A stretch of 61,410 bases of DNA from Planctomycetota bacterium. Lineage in GTDB: Bacteria; Planctomycetota; UBA1135; GCA-002686595. Under the pieces are notes generated by a model. The model worked only from the letters and a program-made list of their open reading frames with translations, made no database searches and had not been told where the DNA came from. Shown one piece after another: positions 43,207 to 50,975 of the stretch. Location: assembly GCA_023150475.1 (NCBI GenBank), contig JAKLKU010000027.1:1-61410 (forward strand). Direction: 5' to 3'. Position numbers and translations under genes: made by a program. How positions within the stretch are numbered: position 1 is the first letter of the stretch; each line of letters starts with the position of its first letter.

Positions 43207-44580
43207 TCAACCGGCGAGCCAGATCCACCGCGCGGCGAAGAACAGCGCGAAGCCGTGCACCAACGGCGAGACCGCTCGCGCTCGCCCGGTCGCGACCGCG
43301 AGCAACGAACACGCGACGAAACCGATCGCGACGCCTTCGGTGATCGAGACCGAGAGCTGCATCACGATCGCGCACAGGAACGCCGGGAAGCTCTCGACCG
43401 GATCGTCCCACTTCACGTGCCGGAGCTCGGCGAACATCAACGCGCCGACGACGATCAGCACGGGCGCGATCACCGGATAACGCAACACGCCGCCGCCGAC
43501 GTCGACGCCCGCACCGATCGAATGCACGAGCGGCGCGAACACCAACGTCGCGAGGAAACAGAGCCCGACGACGATCGCCGTGAGCCCGGTCCGTCCGCCC
43601 GCGGAAACGCCGGCCGCGCTTTCGACGTAGCTCGTCACGGTGCTCGTGCCGAGCAACGCGCCGAGCGTCGTGCCGGCCGCGTCCGCGGCGAGCGCTCGCT
43701 CCGCGCGCGGCAGTTTGCCGCCGACCATCAGTCCGGCCTTGCCCGCGACGCCGACGAGCGTGCCGATCGTGTCGAAGAGCACGAGCGTCAGGAAGATCAG
43801 CACGATCGGCAGCCAATCGGTCCACGCTCGCGCGAAGAGACTCGAGAAGTCGAGTTGGAACGCCGTGCCGCGCGGGTCGGGCGGCGCGCCGATCACGCCG
43901 GTGAACTCGACGAGCGGCGCGGAGAGCCCAAAGGCTCGACTCGCAGCCCAACCGCCGAGCGCGGAGAGCGCGATCGCGACGAGCAGCGCGCCTCGCACGC
44001 CGCGCGCGAGCAACACGATCGCGAGCGCGAGGCCGGCGAGCGTGTGCAGCGCGACCGGGTGCGAGAGCTCGCCGAGCTGCACCAACGTCGCCGGGTGCGC
44101 GCGCACGAGACCGCCCCACTGCAAGCCGATGAACGCGATCAGGAGCCCGATCCCCGCCGCGATGCCGTGCGCGAGTCCGCCGGGCAACGCGTTCATCACG
44201 CGTTCGCGCAACCCGAAGCTCGCGAGCGCGAGGAACGCGAGCCCGGCGATCAGGTTCGCGGCGAGCGCTTCGCGCCAGCTCCAACCGAGCGTCGCGCAAA
44301 TCGTGAACGCGAAGAAGAAGTTGTGCCCCATCCCCGGCGCCAGGGCGATCGGATAGTCGGCCCACCACGCCATCAGGAAACACGCGAGCGCCGACGCGAC
44401 GCACGTCGCGAACAGCACGCCGCCGGCGTCCATGCCGCAACCCGGGCTCGACAGCACCGCCGGTTGCACGAACAGGATGTACGAGAGCGTCGCGAACGTC
44501 GTCAGGCCGGCGACGACCTCGATGCCGACGCTCGTCCCGCGTTCGCGCAGTCGGAAGCGGCGTTCGAGGAAGTGCGACAT
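43207..44580 (-). CDS. NCS2 family purine permease, AzgA/PbuG type
   Basis: Encodes 457 residues with 12-14 hydrophobic segments. The N-terminal ERRFRLRERGTSVGIEVVAGLTTFATLSYILFVQP and the APGMGHNFFFAF element match the adenine/hypoxanthine/guanine permease branch of the nucleobase transporters (COG2252), where the usual sequence is APGMGLNAYFAY. TLVLFDTIGTLVGVAGKAGL is the other conserved helix. It imports a purine base by proton symport at the inner membrane; the exact base is uncertain. The start is 12 bp after the stop of a small membrane protein gene, indicating co-transcription. It may feed purine salvage, but no salvage enzyme lies nearby. Confidence 0.93.
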   Translation of the reverse strand: MSHFLERRFRLRERGTSVGIEVVAGLTTFATLSYILFVQPAVLSSPGCGMDAGGVLFATCVASALACFLMAWWADYPIALAPGMGHNFFFAFTICATLGWSWREALAANLIAGLAFLALASFGLRERVMNALPGGLAHGIAAGIGLLIAFIGLQWGGLVRAHPATLVQLGELSHPVALHTLAGLALAIVLLARGVRGALLVAIALSALGGWAASRAFGLSAPLVEFTGVIGAPPDPRGTAFQLDFSSLFARAWTDWLPIVLIFLTLVLFDTIGTLVGVAGKAGLMVGGKLPRAERALAADAAGTTLGALLGTSTVTSYVESAAGVSAGGRTGLTAIVVGLCFLATLVFAPLVHSIGAGVDVGGGVLRYPVIAPVLIVVGALMFAELRHVKWDDPVESFPAFLCAIVMQLSVSITEGVAIGFVACSLLAVATGRARAVSPLVHGFALFFAARWIWLAG

Positions 44581-44592
44581 CGCGTCGTGCCC

Positions 44593-44952
44593 TCACGCGT
44601 AATGATGGAAGAACTGCTGCAGCGCGCGCAGGAACACGACGATCGTCAGCGTCGCCGTGACGAGCTTGATCCAGCGTGAAATCTTGCGCTGGTCCTTGAG
44701 CCACGCGATCGCGATCAGACCCGCGGCGAGCGCGATGCCGACGAGCCAACCATGCTCGAGCCTCGTGCGCGGCGCGCCGAACGTCCAACCGTTCAAGAGC
44801 AGCACGGCGCCGCCGACGGTCCACACGACGCTCAACCCGACGAGGTAGAGCATTCCGCGGCGCTTCAAGAGTGCCATCACCCCGAGGAACGGAAAGACGA
44901 GCAGGCTCGCGAAATCGATCAGCGCGGGCAGGAAACGGTCCACGCGCGCCAT
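44593..44952 (-). CDS. small four-helix membrane protein of unknown function
   Basis: Encodes 119 residues from ATG 44952 (an ATG 9 codons upstream is also possible). It has four hydrophobic segments: FLPALIDFASLLVFPFLGVM, YLVGLSVVWTVGGAVLLL, VGIALAAGLIAIAWL and WIKLVTATLTIVVFLRAL. Lys/Arg-rich loops lie between them. I do not recognise a family. Its stop is 12 bp before the permease start, so the two are probably translated from one mRNA. It could be a small accessory subunit, but this is guesswork. The 200 bp upstream, to the DUF2203 gene, show no feature. Confidence 0.6.
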   Translation of the reverse strand: MARVDRFLPALIDFASLLVFPFLGVMALLKRRGMLYLVGLSVVWTVGGAVLLLNGWTFGAPRTRLEHGWLVGIALAAGLIAIAWLKDQRKISRWIKLVTATLTIVVFLRALQQFFHHYA

Positions 44953-45152
44953 GCAAGCAGGCGTACGCGTTTCGAGCAAGCACAGCGGGGCAAGTGCATC
45001 GGGGCAAGCGCCTCGCGCGAACGCGAATGCGTGCGCCGGCTCGCGTGCGAGTTCGAGCGCGTGGGCGCGTGCGAGGACCTGTACCTTGGGCGCACGTCGA
45101 CGCGTTCGCGACGCGCGGCGCCGGCCGTCGAACGCGCGGAGAGAATCGCGCG

Positions 45153-45482
45153 CTACGGCGCCGTCGCTTCGAACGGGGCCCAGGCGAGATCGGGCTCGCC
45201 GTCCTTGCCGACGCGATAGAAGTACGGCGGGTCTTCTTCGCCGACGTACCAGCCGAGCCGCTCGAGCTCCCGTTCGACACGGCGCAGCTCGTTCAGATGC
45301 GTGCTCCGTTCGCCCGCTCCGGTCGAGCCGGCGTCCGCGCGCTGCAACGCGACGACGCGGTGGCGGCGGTCGACGATCTCCTGCGCGTACGAACGCAAGA
45401 GCGGGAGCATGCGTTTCGCTTCTTCGAAGCGTCGGAGTTCGCGTGATTCGGGCATCGAGTGATCGTGAGCGATTTGGATCAT
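45153..45482 (-). CDS. DUF2203 family protein
   Basis: Encodes 109 residues. The N-terminal half is a helical hairpin with the family pattern FEEAKRMLPLLRSYAQEIVDRR, and the second helix has LNELRRVERELERLGWYV. The C-terminal YFYRVGKDGEPDLAWAPFE matches the beta-strand end of DUF2203 (PF09969), where a tyrosine-strand-Gly-Glu pattern is usual. The function of the family is unknown; it is small, cytosolic and widely conserved. An internal ATG at codon 10 is an alternative start. It stands alone; genes on both sides are at more than 120 bp. Confidence 0.75.
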   Translation of the reverse strand: MIQIAHDHSMPESRELRRFEEAKRMLPLLRSYAQEIVDRRHRVVALQRADAGSTGAGERSTHLNELRRVERELERLGWYVGEEDPPYFYRVGKDGEPDLAWAPFEATAP

Positions 45483-45608
45483 GCGGAGCGCCCGTGTTCG
45501 CTCGCCGTGGAGACGAACGGCGCTGGCTCGTCCGTGAGCCAGCGCCGGTTCGATCTCAAGTCACTCCGTCGTTATCCGACGTGAGGCTGCGCCGAAATCC
45601 GCAGGCGC

Positions 45609-47252
45609 TCAGGGACAGATCGTCGCCGCGATCGCGTCGCTCAAGCTGTCCGTGAACGGATCGCCAGGATCGCGCGACCAGTTCTGGATCCACACGTCGA
45701 TGCCCGGGCCGAGCACCGGGTCGAAGCCGCCGGCGATGTACGCATTGAAATCCTCCGAGAACGCGCCGTCGCACGCACCGCTCGTGCCTCCAGAGCTCTG
45801 CACCGTGTGCCGTTGGATCGGCAACGTCATGCACAGCAGTCCGCCGTGGAACGGCGTCGCCGCCGCTGCGCTCGTCGCGTGGAAGAAGAGCCCGAACTTG
45901 TTGCCGATCACGTTCGACACCGACACCGTGCAGCCCGATCCCGCGCTCGCGCTCAGCGGCCCGGAGATCGCGATCGCCGGCGTGCAGCCGAGCGAGTTCA
46001 CCTTCGCCGTGCAGTACACGACGGGCGTCAGGCACGAATCGAGCGGCGCCTGCGTCGCGACGGTGAAGACGCTGCCGCCGGTGCCGGCGTAGAACGGGTT
46101 GATCGACGCGGCGGACGCTTGCGGGCCCGCGTCGCAATCGAACGAGAAGTTGAACACCGTGTTCCACTCGAGCGGGTTCAACGCCGTCGAGAACACGAGC
46201 TCGCCGCCCGCTTGCGCGAAGAGCCAATCGTTGCCGACGTTGGTGTCGATGTCGCGGAACGTGACGTTCGACACCGTCGCGCCGATCGCGAGCGGGATCC
46301 GGAACGCACCGACCGCGCGCTTGTTGTCGCGGTTGTGCACGGCGTACTCGTAGTGCCACACGCCGGCCACCGGCCCGGTGACGCGCACGCCGACGTACAC
46401 GCGCCCGTCGTCGACGCCGTTGGTGTTCGAGCCGACCGTCGCACCGGTCCAGCGATCGAGGATCGAGCCGTTGAACTGCGCGCCGGTCGCCGAGAACGAC
46501 CACGCCGCGCCGTTCCAGCTCACGTTCATCTTGCGGATCGTCGCGTTGTTGGTGCGGTTCGCTTCCGCTTCGCCGCGCACGGTGTAGAAGCCCTGGTACC
46601 AGAAGTTGGCGGCCGGGTGATCGAGATCCGCGTCGGTCAGGTTCACGCGGTGCGCGAGCACGTTCATGTTGTTGACCATCGTCTGCGTCAGGCTGCGCGA
46701 ACCGTCGCAGTCGAACGGCGGCGACACCGCGGGCTCGCCTTTGTCGAACTGCGAGCACTTCGCGGTCCAATCACCGAGCCACGGATCGATCTCGCTCGGC
46801 GCGCCGAGGTAGTACCGATCGCCGTTGTTGTCGGTGCCGTACGTGTCGGAGCAACCGACGAACAGCGTGTTCGGATTGCCGCTCGGGTTCGAGCAGCTCG
46901 CGCAGCCGCCTTGGTTGGTCGCGAAGAACCCGTGCTTCACCCACGAACGATCGGAGATCTGCTCGAATCGCCCGTTCTCCTCGCGGCAGACGAGGAACGA
47001 GATCATCGGGTGGTTGGTGCTCATCGGCGGATTCCAGCCGACGTTGACGGTGCCGACGTTGCACGCGGTGGTCGACATCGACATCGCGCTCGTGCCGTTC
47101 GGGAACGCGCCGACGCGGCCCCAGTTCTTGAGCGAGCCGAGCGTCGAAAGCGACACGTCGAGACCGGGGACCGTGTTCGACTGGGCGGATGCAGGAACGA
47201 CGAACGAACACACGAGCGCGGCGACGACGCCGAGCAGCGACGAACGAACCAT
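45609..47252 (-). CDS. secreted protein with planctomycete C-terminal domain, tandem paralogue 1
   Basis: Encodes 547 residues with a signal peptide (SLLGVVAALVCSFVVPASAQ). The mature N-terminus begins SNTVPGLDVSLSTLG. A Cys-containing region (GGCASCSNPSG, GCSDTYGTDNNGDRYYLG) and several beta-rich segments (DRWTGATVGSNTNGVDDG, VWHYEYAVHNRDNKRA) lead to the shared C-terminal domain that starts YCTAKVNSLGC and ends SLSDAIAATICP. No known enzyme motif. It is about two-thirds identical, by eye, to the next gene upstream, which points to tandem duplication. The leader has AGGATCC 4 nt before the ATG. Likely exported and surface-bound; specific role unknown. Confidence 0.85.
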   Translation of the reverse strand: MVRSSLLGVVAALVCSFVVPASAQSNTVPGLDVSLSTLGSLKNWGRVGAFPNGTSAMSMSTTACNVGTVNVGWNPPMSTNHPMISFLVCREENGRFEQISDRSWVKHGFFATNQGGCASCSNPSGNPNTLFVGCSDTYGTDNNGDRYYLGAPSEIDPWLGDWTAKCSQFDKGEPAVSPPFDCDGSRSLTQTMVNNMNVLAHRVNLTDADLDHPAANFWYQGFYTVRGEAEANRTNNATIRKMNVSWNGAAWSFSATGAQFNGSILDRWTGATVGSNTNGVDDGRVYVGVRVTGPVAGVWHYEYAVHNRDNKRAVGAFRIPLAIGATVSNVTFRDIDTNVGNDWLFAQAGGELVFSTALNPLEWNTVFNFSFDCDAGPQASAASINPFYAGTGGSVFTVATQAPLDSCLTPVVYCTAKVNSLGCTPAIAISGPLSASAGSGCTVSVSNVIGNKFGLFFHATSAAAATPFHGGLLCMTLPIQRHTVQSSGGTSGACDGAFSEDFNAYIAGGFDPVLGPGIDVWIQNWSRDPGDPFTDSLSDAIAATICP

Positions 47253-47543
47253 GGGCGGATCCTGGGGGGACGGGGACGAGACGCGGCCGGGACGAGCGGC
47301 CGCGGAGGACGAGCAGGTTAGCGCGAGCTACTCGCCTGCGCGCACCCGGTTTCGCCGAGTCAGCAGACGCGCGCAGCGGCAGTGGTGTTCCGCGGAGGAA
47401 GTGGAAGAGACCTCTCGTCGACGGAAGAAATCACGCCCTCGTCGTCGCCGATGCACGCTGCGCGGGTCCGGTGTCGCTGCCGCTCATCGGGTGTCGCCGC
47501 CGCTGATGCGGCGCCGGAGTGCGAGCTGTTCCGCAGCAACGCC

Positions 47544-47567
47544 GCGGGGCGGCCGAAGCCGCCCCGC
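47544..47567 (-). terminator. perfect 10-bp hairpin after tandem paralogue 2
   Basis: GCGGGGCGGC pairs with GCCGCCCCGC across a CGAA tetraloop, 49 bp past the stop codon at 47616. It is followed by no T run on the minus strand. The remainder of the 363-bp gap (47253-47615) holds no gene. Confidence 0.7.
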
Positions 47568-47615
47568 AAGTTCTGCTCGGACCGTGCGCGCCTCATGACG
47601 ACGCGCCCACGACAA

Positions 47616-49253
47616 TTACGGACAGATCACCGCGGTCACCGCATCGCTCAACGAGTCGGTGAACGGGTCACCCGGATCGCGCGACCAGTTCTGTAGCCAG
47701 ACTTGGACGCCCGCGCCGAGCGCCGGATCGGCGCCGCTCGCGAGATACGCGTCGAAGTCCTCGGTGAACACGCCGTCGCACACTCCGCCGGTGCCGCCGG
47801 ATGCGAGCACCGAGTGGCGCTTGAGCGGCGGCTTCGCGCACAACGTGCCGCCGTGGAACGATCCAGCGTTCGCGCCCACCACCGAGTGGAAGTAGAGCCC
47901 GAACTTCACGCCGATCACGTTGACGGTCGTCAGCGTCGCGCCGGAACCCGCGCTCATGCTCGGCGCCGCCGAAAGAGCGATCGCCGGCGTGCAGCCGAGC
48001 GAGTTGACCTTCGCCGTGCAGTACACGACCGGCGGCGTGCAGAGATCGAGCGGGACGCTCGCCGACACGTTGATCACGCTGCCGCCCGCGCCGGGGTGGA
48101 ACGGATTCAAGCCGACCGCGGACGCGACCGGTCCGGCGTTCGAGTCGAAGCCGAAGTTGTAGAGCGTGCCCCACTCGAGCGGATTCAACGCGGTCGAGAA
48201 CACGAGCTCGTTCCCCGCGACGGTGAAGAGCCAGTCGTTGCCGACGTTGGCGTCGATGTCGCGGAACGTGACGTTGCTGACCGACGTGCCCGCGGCGAGC
48301 GGGATGCGCAACGCGCCGGCGGCGCGATCGTTGTCGCGGTTGTAGACGACGTACTCGTAGTGCCACACGCCCGCGACGGGCCCGGTGACCTTGCAGCCGA
48401 CGTAGAGCCGGCCGTCGTCGATGCCGTTGGTGTTCGAGCCGACGCTCGCGCCCGTCCAACGATCGAGGATCGTGCCGCTGAACTGCGCGCCGGTCGGCGT
48501 CACGGTCCACGCCGTGCCGTTCCACGTCGGCGTGAACTGCTTCACCGCCGTGTTGTTGCCGCGCGCGGCCTCCGCCTCACCGCGCACCGTGTACATGCCC
48601 TGGTACCAGTACGTCGCGGCCGGATGGTTGAGGTCCGCGTCGGTCAAGTTGATGCGGTGCGCCGTGACGGGCAACGCGTTCGCCATCGTCATCGTCAGGC
48701 TGCGCGAGTTGTCGCAATCGGCCGGCGGCGCGACGGCGGGATCGCCTTGGTCGAAGTACGAGCACTGCGACGTCCAATCGCCGAGCCACGGATCGATCTC
48801 GTTCGCCGGTCCGAGGTAGTAGCGGTTGCCGTTGTTGCCGGTCGAATAGGTGTCGGAGCAACCGACCTTCAAGAGCGACGGACTGCCGCCGGGGCTCGGG
48901 CACGTTCCGCACGAGTTCTGGTTGGTCGAGAGGAACCCGTGCTTCACCCACGAGCGATCGGAGATCTGCTCGAAACGGCCGTTCTCCTCGCGGCAGACGA
49001 CGAACGAGATCATCGGGTGGTTCGTGTTCATCGGCGCGTTCCAGCCGACGGTGACCGAACCGTCGTTGCAGACGGTGGTCGCCATCGAGATCCCGGACAC
49101 GCCGTTCGGGAACGTGCCGCTGCGACCCCAGTTCTGGAGGCCGCCGAGCGTCGACAGGCGGATGTCGAGGCCCGGAATCGTGTTGGACTGCGCCGGCGAA
49201 AGCGCGGCGAACGCGGCGACGAAGACGCCGCAGAGCGTCGTGAATCGGAACAT
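47616..49253 (-). CDS. secreted protein with planctomycete C-terminal domain, tandem paralogue 2
   Basis: Encodes 545 residues from ATG 49253; the longer frame upstream is Arg-rich and has no signal peptide. The signal peptide is MFRFTTLCGVFVAAFAALSPAQ and the mature start SNTIPGLDIRLSTLG parallels paralogue 1. Cysteines line up with that copy (NSCGTCPSPGG, GCSDTYSTGNNGNRYYLG), as do NDWLFTVAGNELVFSTALNPLEW and the C-terminal domain (YCTAKVNSLGC to SLSDAVTAVICP). No catalytic motif. AGGATCC lies 5 nt before the ATG. It is divergent from the polyferredoxin gene across 120 bp. Confidence 0.85.
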   Translation of the reverse strand: MFRFTTLCGVFVAAFAALSPAQSNTIPGLDIRLSTLGGLQNWGRSGTFPNGVSGISMATTVCNDGSVTVGWNAPMNTNHPMISFVVCREENGRFEQISDRSWVKHGFLSTNQNSCGTCPSPGGSPSLLKVGCSDTYSTGNNGNRYYLGPANEIDPWLGDWTSQCSYFDQGDPAVAPPADCDNSRSLTMTMANALPVTAHRINLTDADLNHPAATYWYQGMYTVRGEAEAARGNNTAVKQFTPTWNGTAWTVTPTGAQFSGTILDRWTGASVGSNTNGIDDGRLYVGCKVTGPVAGVWHYEYVVYNRDNDRAAGALRIPLAAGTSVSNVTFRDIDANVGNDWLFTVAGNELVFSTALNPLEWGTLYNFGFDSNAGPVASAVGLNPFHPGAGGSVINVSASVPLDLCTPPVVYCTAKVNSLGCTPAIALSAAPSMSAGSGATLTTVNVIGVKFGLYFHSVVGANAGSFHGGTLCAKPPLKRHSVLASGGTGGVCDGVFTEDFDAYLASGADPALGAGVQVWLQNWSRDPGDPFTDSLSDAVTAVICP

Positions 49254-49373
49254 GCTGAGGATCCTGAGAAGAGAGCGCGGGAGAGAAGATCGAAAGGGGG
49301 GGGACGAACGAAGCTTGGACTGTACGCGAGAGCGTCGAATCGCGGCACTCCTTACAGTGAAGGGACGCTTTCC

Positions 49374-50945
49374 ATGGCTTGCGGCGATCCCCAGAGCTCG
49401 GTCCAGACGCGTCCGGATCCCGGATCGTGGCCGCGGGTCGACGGCCTGAAACCGCGCGGGACGCCGCGAACCTCGCGGATGTCGAAACGGCGCACGTGGG
49501 TCCTCGTGCTCGTGCACGTGCTGGTCCTCGGACACGTCGTTCACTGGCTCGTCGCCGGCCGCACGCTGACGCCGGTCGAGCCGTCGGAAGCGATGCAGAC
49601 GCTGGAGCTCGGTTTCGTCAACGCCGGCTTCGTCCTGTTCGCCGTCGCGATCCTCGCCACGTTGATCGTCGGACGTTTCTTCTGCGGTTGGGTCTGTCAC
49701 CTCGTCGCGTACCAGGATCTCTGCGCGTGGCTGCTCGCGCGTTTCGGTTGGAAACCGCGGCCGGTGCGTTCACGGCTGCTCGTCTGGGTGCCGCTCGGCG
49801 CGGCGCTCTACATGTTCGTGTGGCCGAGCGTGTCGCGCGCGCTCGCCGGAGGCGCGAGCCCGAGCTTCGTCCCCCACTTCACGACCGACGATCTGTGGGC
49901 GACGTTCCCTGGGCCCGGCATCGCGGTGATCACGTTGCTCGTCGACGGGTTCCTGATCGTGTGGTGGCTCGGCGCGAAGGGTTTCTGCACGTACGGCTGT
50001 CCGTACGGCGCGCTCTTCGGCGCCGCCGAGCGCGTCGCGCCCGGTCGCATCCGCGTGACCGACGCGTGCTCCGGGTGCGGCCAGTGCACCGCGCACTGCA
50101 CGAGCAACGTGCGCGTGCACGAAGAAGTCGCGCGGCATCGCAAAGTGGTCGACCCGGGCTGCATGAAGTGCCTCGACTGCGTCAGCGTGTGCCCCGAGGA
50201 CGCGCTCTACTTCGGATTTCGCGCGCAAGGCGAGTCGCGCGCGACCCAGACGACGAGCAGGAAGGCCAAACGCGCGTACGACTTCACGTGGAGCGAAGAG
50301 CTCTTCGGCGCGGCGGTCTTCGGTGTGACGCTCGCGGCGGTGCGCGGGCTCTACGAGCTCGTGCCCTTCCTGCTCGCGATCGGTCTCGGCGTGATCGCCG
50401 CGGCGAGCGCGGTCGCCGCGTGGCGTTTCGTGCGCGCCCGCGACTTCACGTTCCAGGAGCTCGTGTTGCGCCGCGACGGCCGGATCACCGGCGCGGGCTT
50501 CGCCGCGAGCGCGGGTGCGCTGCTCGGGCTCGGCTTCGTCGGTCAGAGCGGCTTCGTGCAGTGGCACGAACGCGCCGGCGAACGCGAGCTCGTCGCGGCG
50601 GGCCCGCTCGCCGGCCCCGAGCGCGTTGAGCGGATCACCAACGCACGCGAGCACCTCGAGCTCGCCGCGCGCGTCGGGTTGACGACGTCGCCGGGCCTCG
50701 AGCTGCAGTTGGCGTCGATCCTGCGCGAGCAGAACGACCTCGACGGCGCAGCGCGGCACTTCGAGCGCGCGCACGAGCTCGCGCCGAAGCGCACGGCGCC
50801 GCTGCTCGGCCTCGCGAGCCTGGCGATCGCTCGCCGCGACCTCGCACGCGCAGAGCAACTGCTCGTCGAAACGCTCGCGCTCGATCCAACGGAACCGACG
50901 GCCACCGCATGGCTCGACCGCGTCCGCACCGAGCTCGCCCGCTGA
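49374..50945 (+). CDS. membrane polyferredoxin (NapH/NosR/CcoG-like) with C-terminal TPR
   Basis: Encodes 523 residues. ATG 49374 has AAGGGA 8 nt upstream and TACAGT further up; a second ATG at codon 36 is possible. Six or so hydrophobic helices surround GRFFCGWVCH and GFCTYGCPYG, the cysteine signatures of NapH/NosR-type quinol-linked electron carriers. Two [4Fe-4S] ferredoxin motifs follow (CSGCGQCTAHC and CMKCLDCVSVC). The last 90 residues are TPR-like helices (QLASILREQNDLDGAARHFERA), which is not usual for NapH. It probably passes electrons from the quinone pool to a periplasmic or envelope partner. That partner is not adjacent; the only other redox protein here is the di-haem cytochrome at 27762. 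Confidence 0.88.
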   Translation: MACGDPQSSVQTRPDPGSWPRVDGLKPRGTPRTSRMSKRRTWVLVLVHVLVLGHVVHWLVAGRTLTPVEPSEAMQTLELGFVNAGFVLFAVAILATLIVGRFFCGWVCHLVAYQDLCAWLLARFGWKPRPVRSRLLVWVPLGAALYMFVWPSVSRALAGGASPSFVPHFTTDDLWATFPGPGIAVITLLVDGFLIVWWLGAKGFCTYGCPYGALFGAAERVAPGRIRVTDACSGCGQCTAHCTSNVRVHEEVARHRKVVDPGCMKCLDCVSVCPEDALYFGFRAQGESRATQTTSRKAKRAYDFTWSEELFGAAVFGVTLAAVRGLYELVPFLLAIGLGVIAAASAVAAWRFVRARDFTFQELVLRRDGRITGAGFAASAGALLGLGFVGQSGFVQWHERAGERELVAAGPLAGPERVERITNAREHLELAARVGLTTSPGLELQLASILREQNDLDGAARHFERAHELAPKRTAPLLGLASLAIARRDLARAEQLLVETLALDPTEPTATAWLDRVRTELAR

Positions 50946-50975
50946 CTTTCGATCGCGGCTAAGCTGGCGCGCGCC

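Noticed and set aside
40785..45482. A purine-utilisation operon around the AzgA-type permease
   Set aside because: No deaminase, phosphoribosyltransferase or regulator is present. Only the 119-residue membrane protein is tightly linked.
47703..49373. Very long N-terminal extension of the polyferredoxin
   Set aside because: It is antisense to tandem paralogue 2, Arg-rich, and a ribosome binding site precedes the ATG at 49374.
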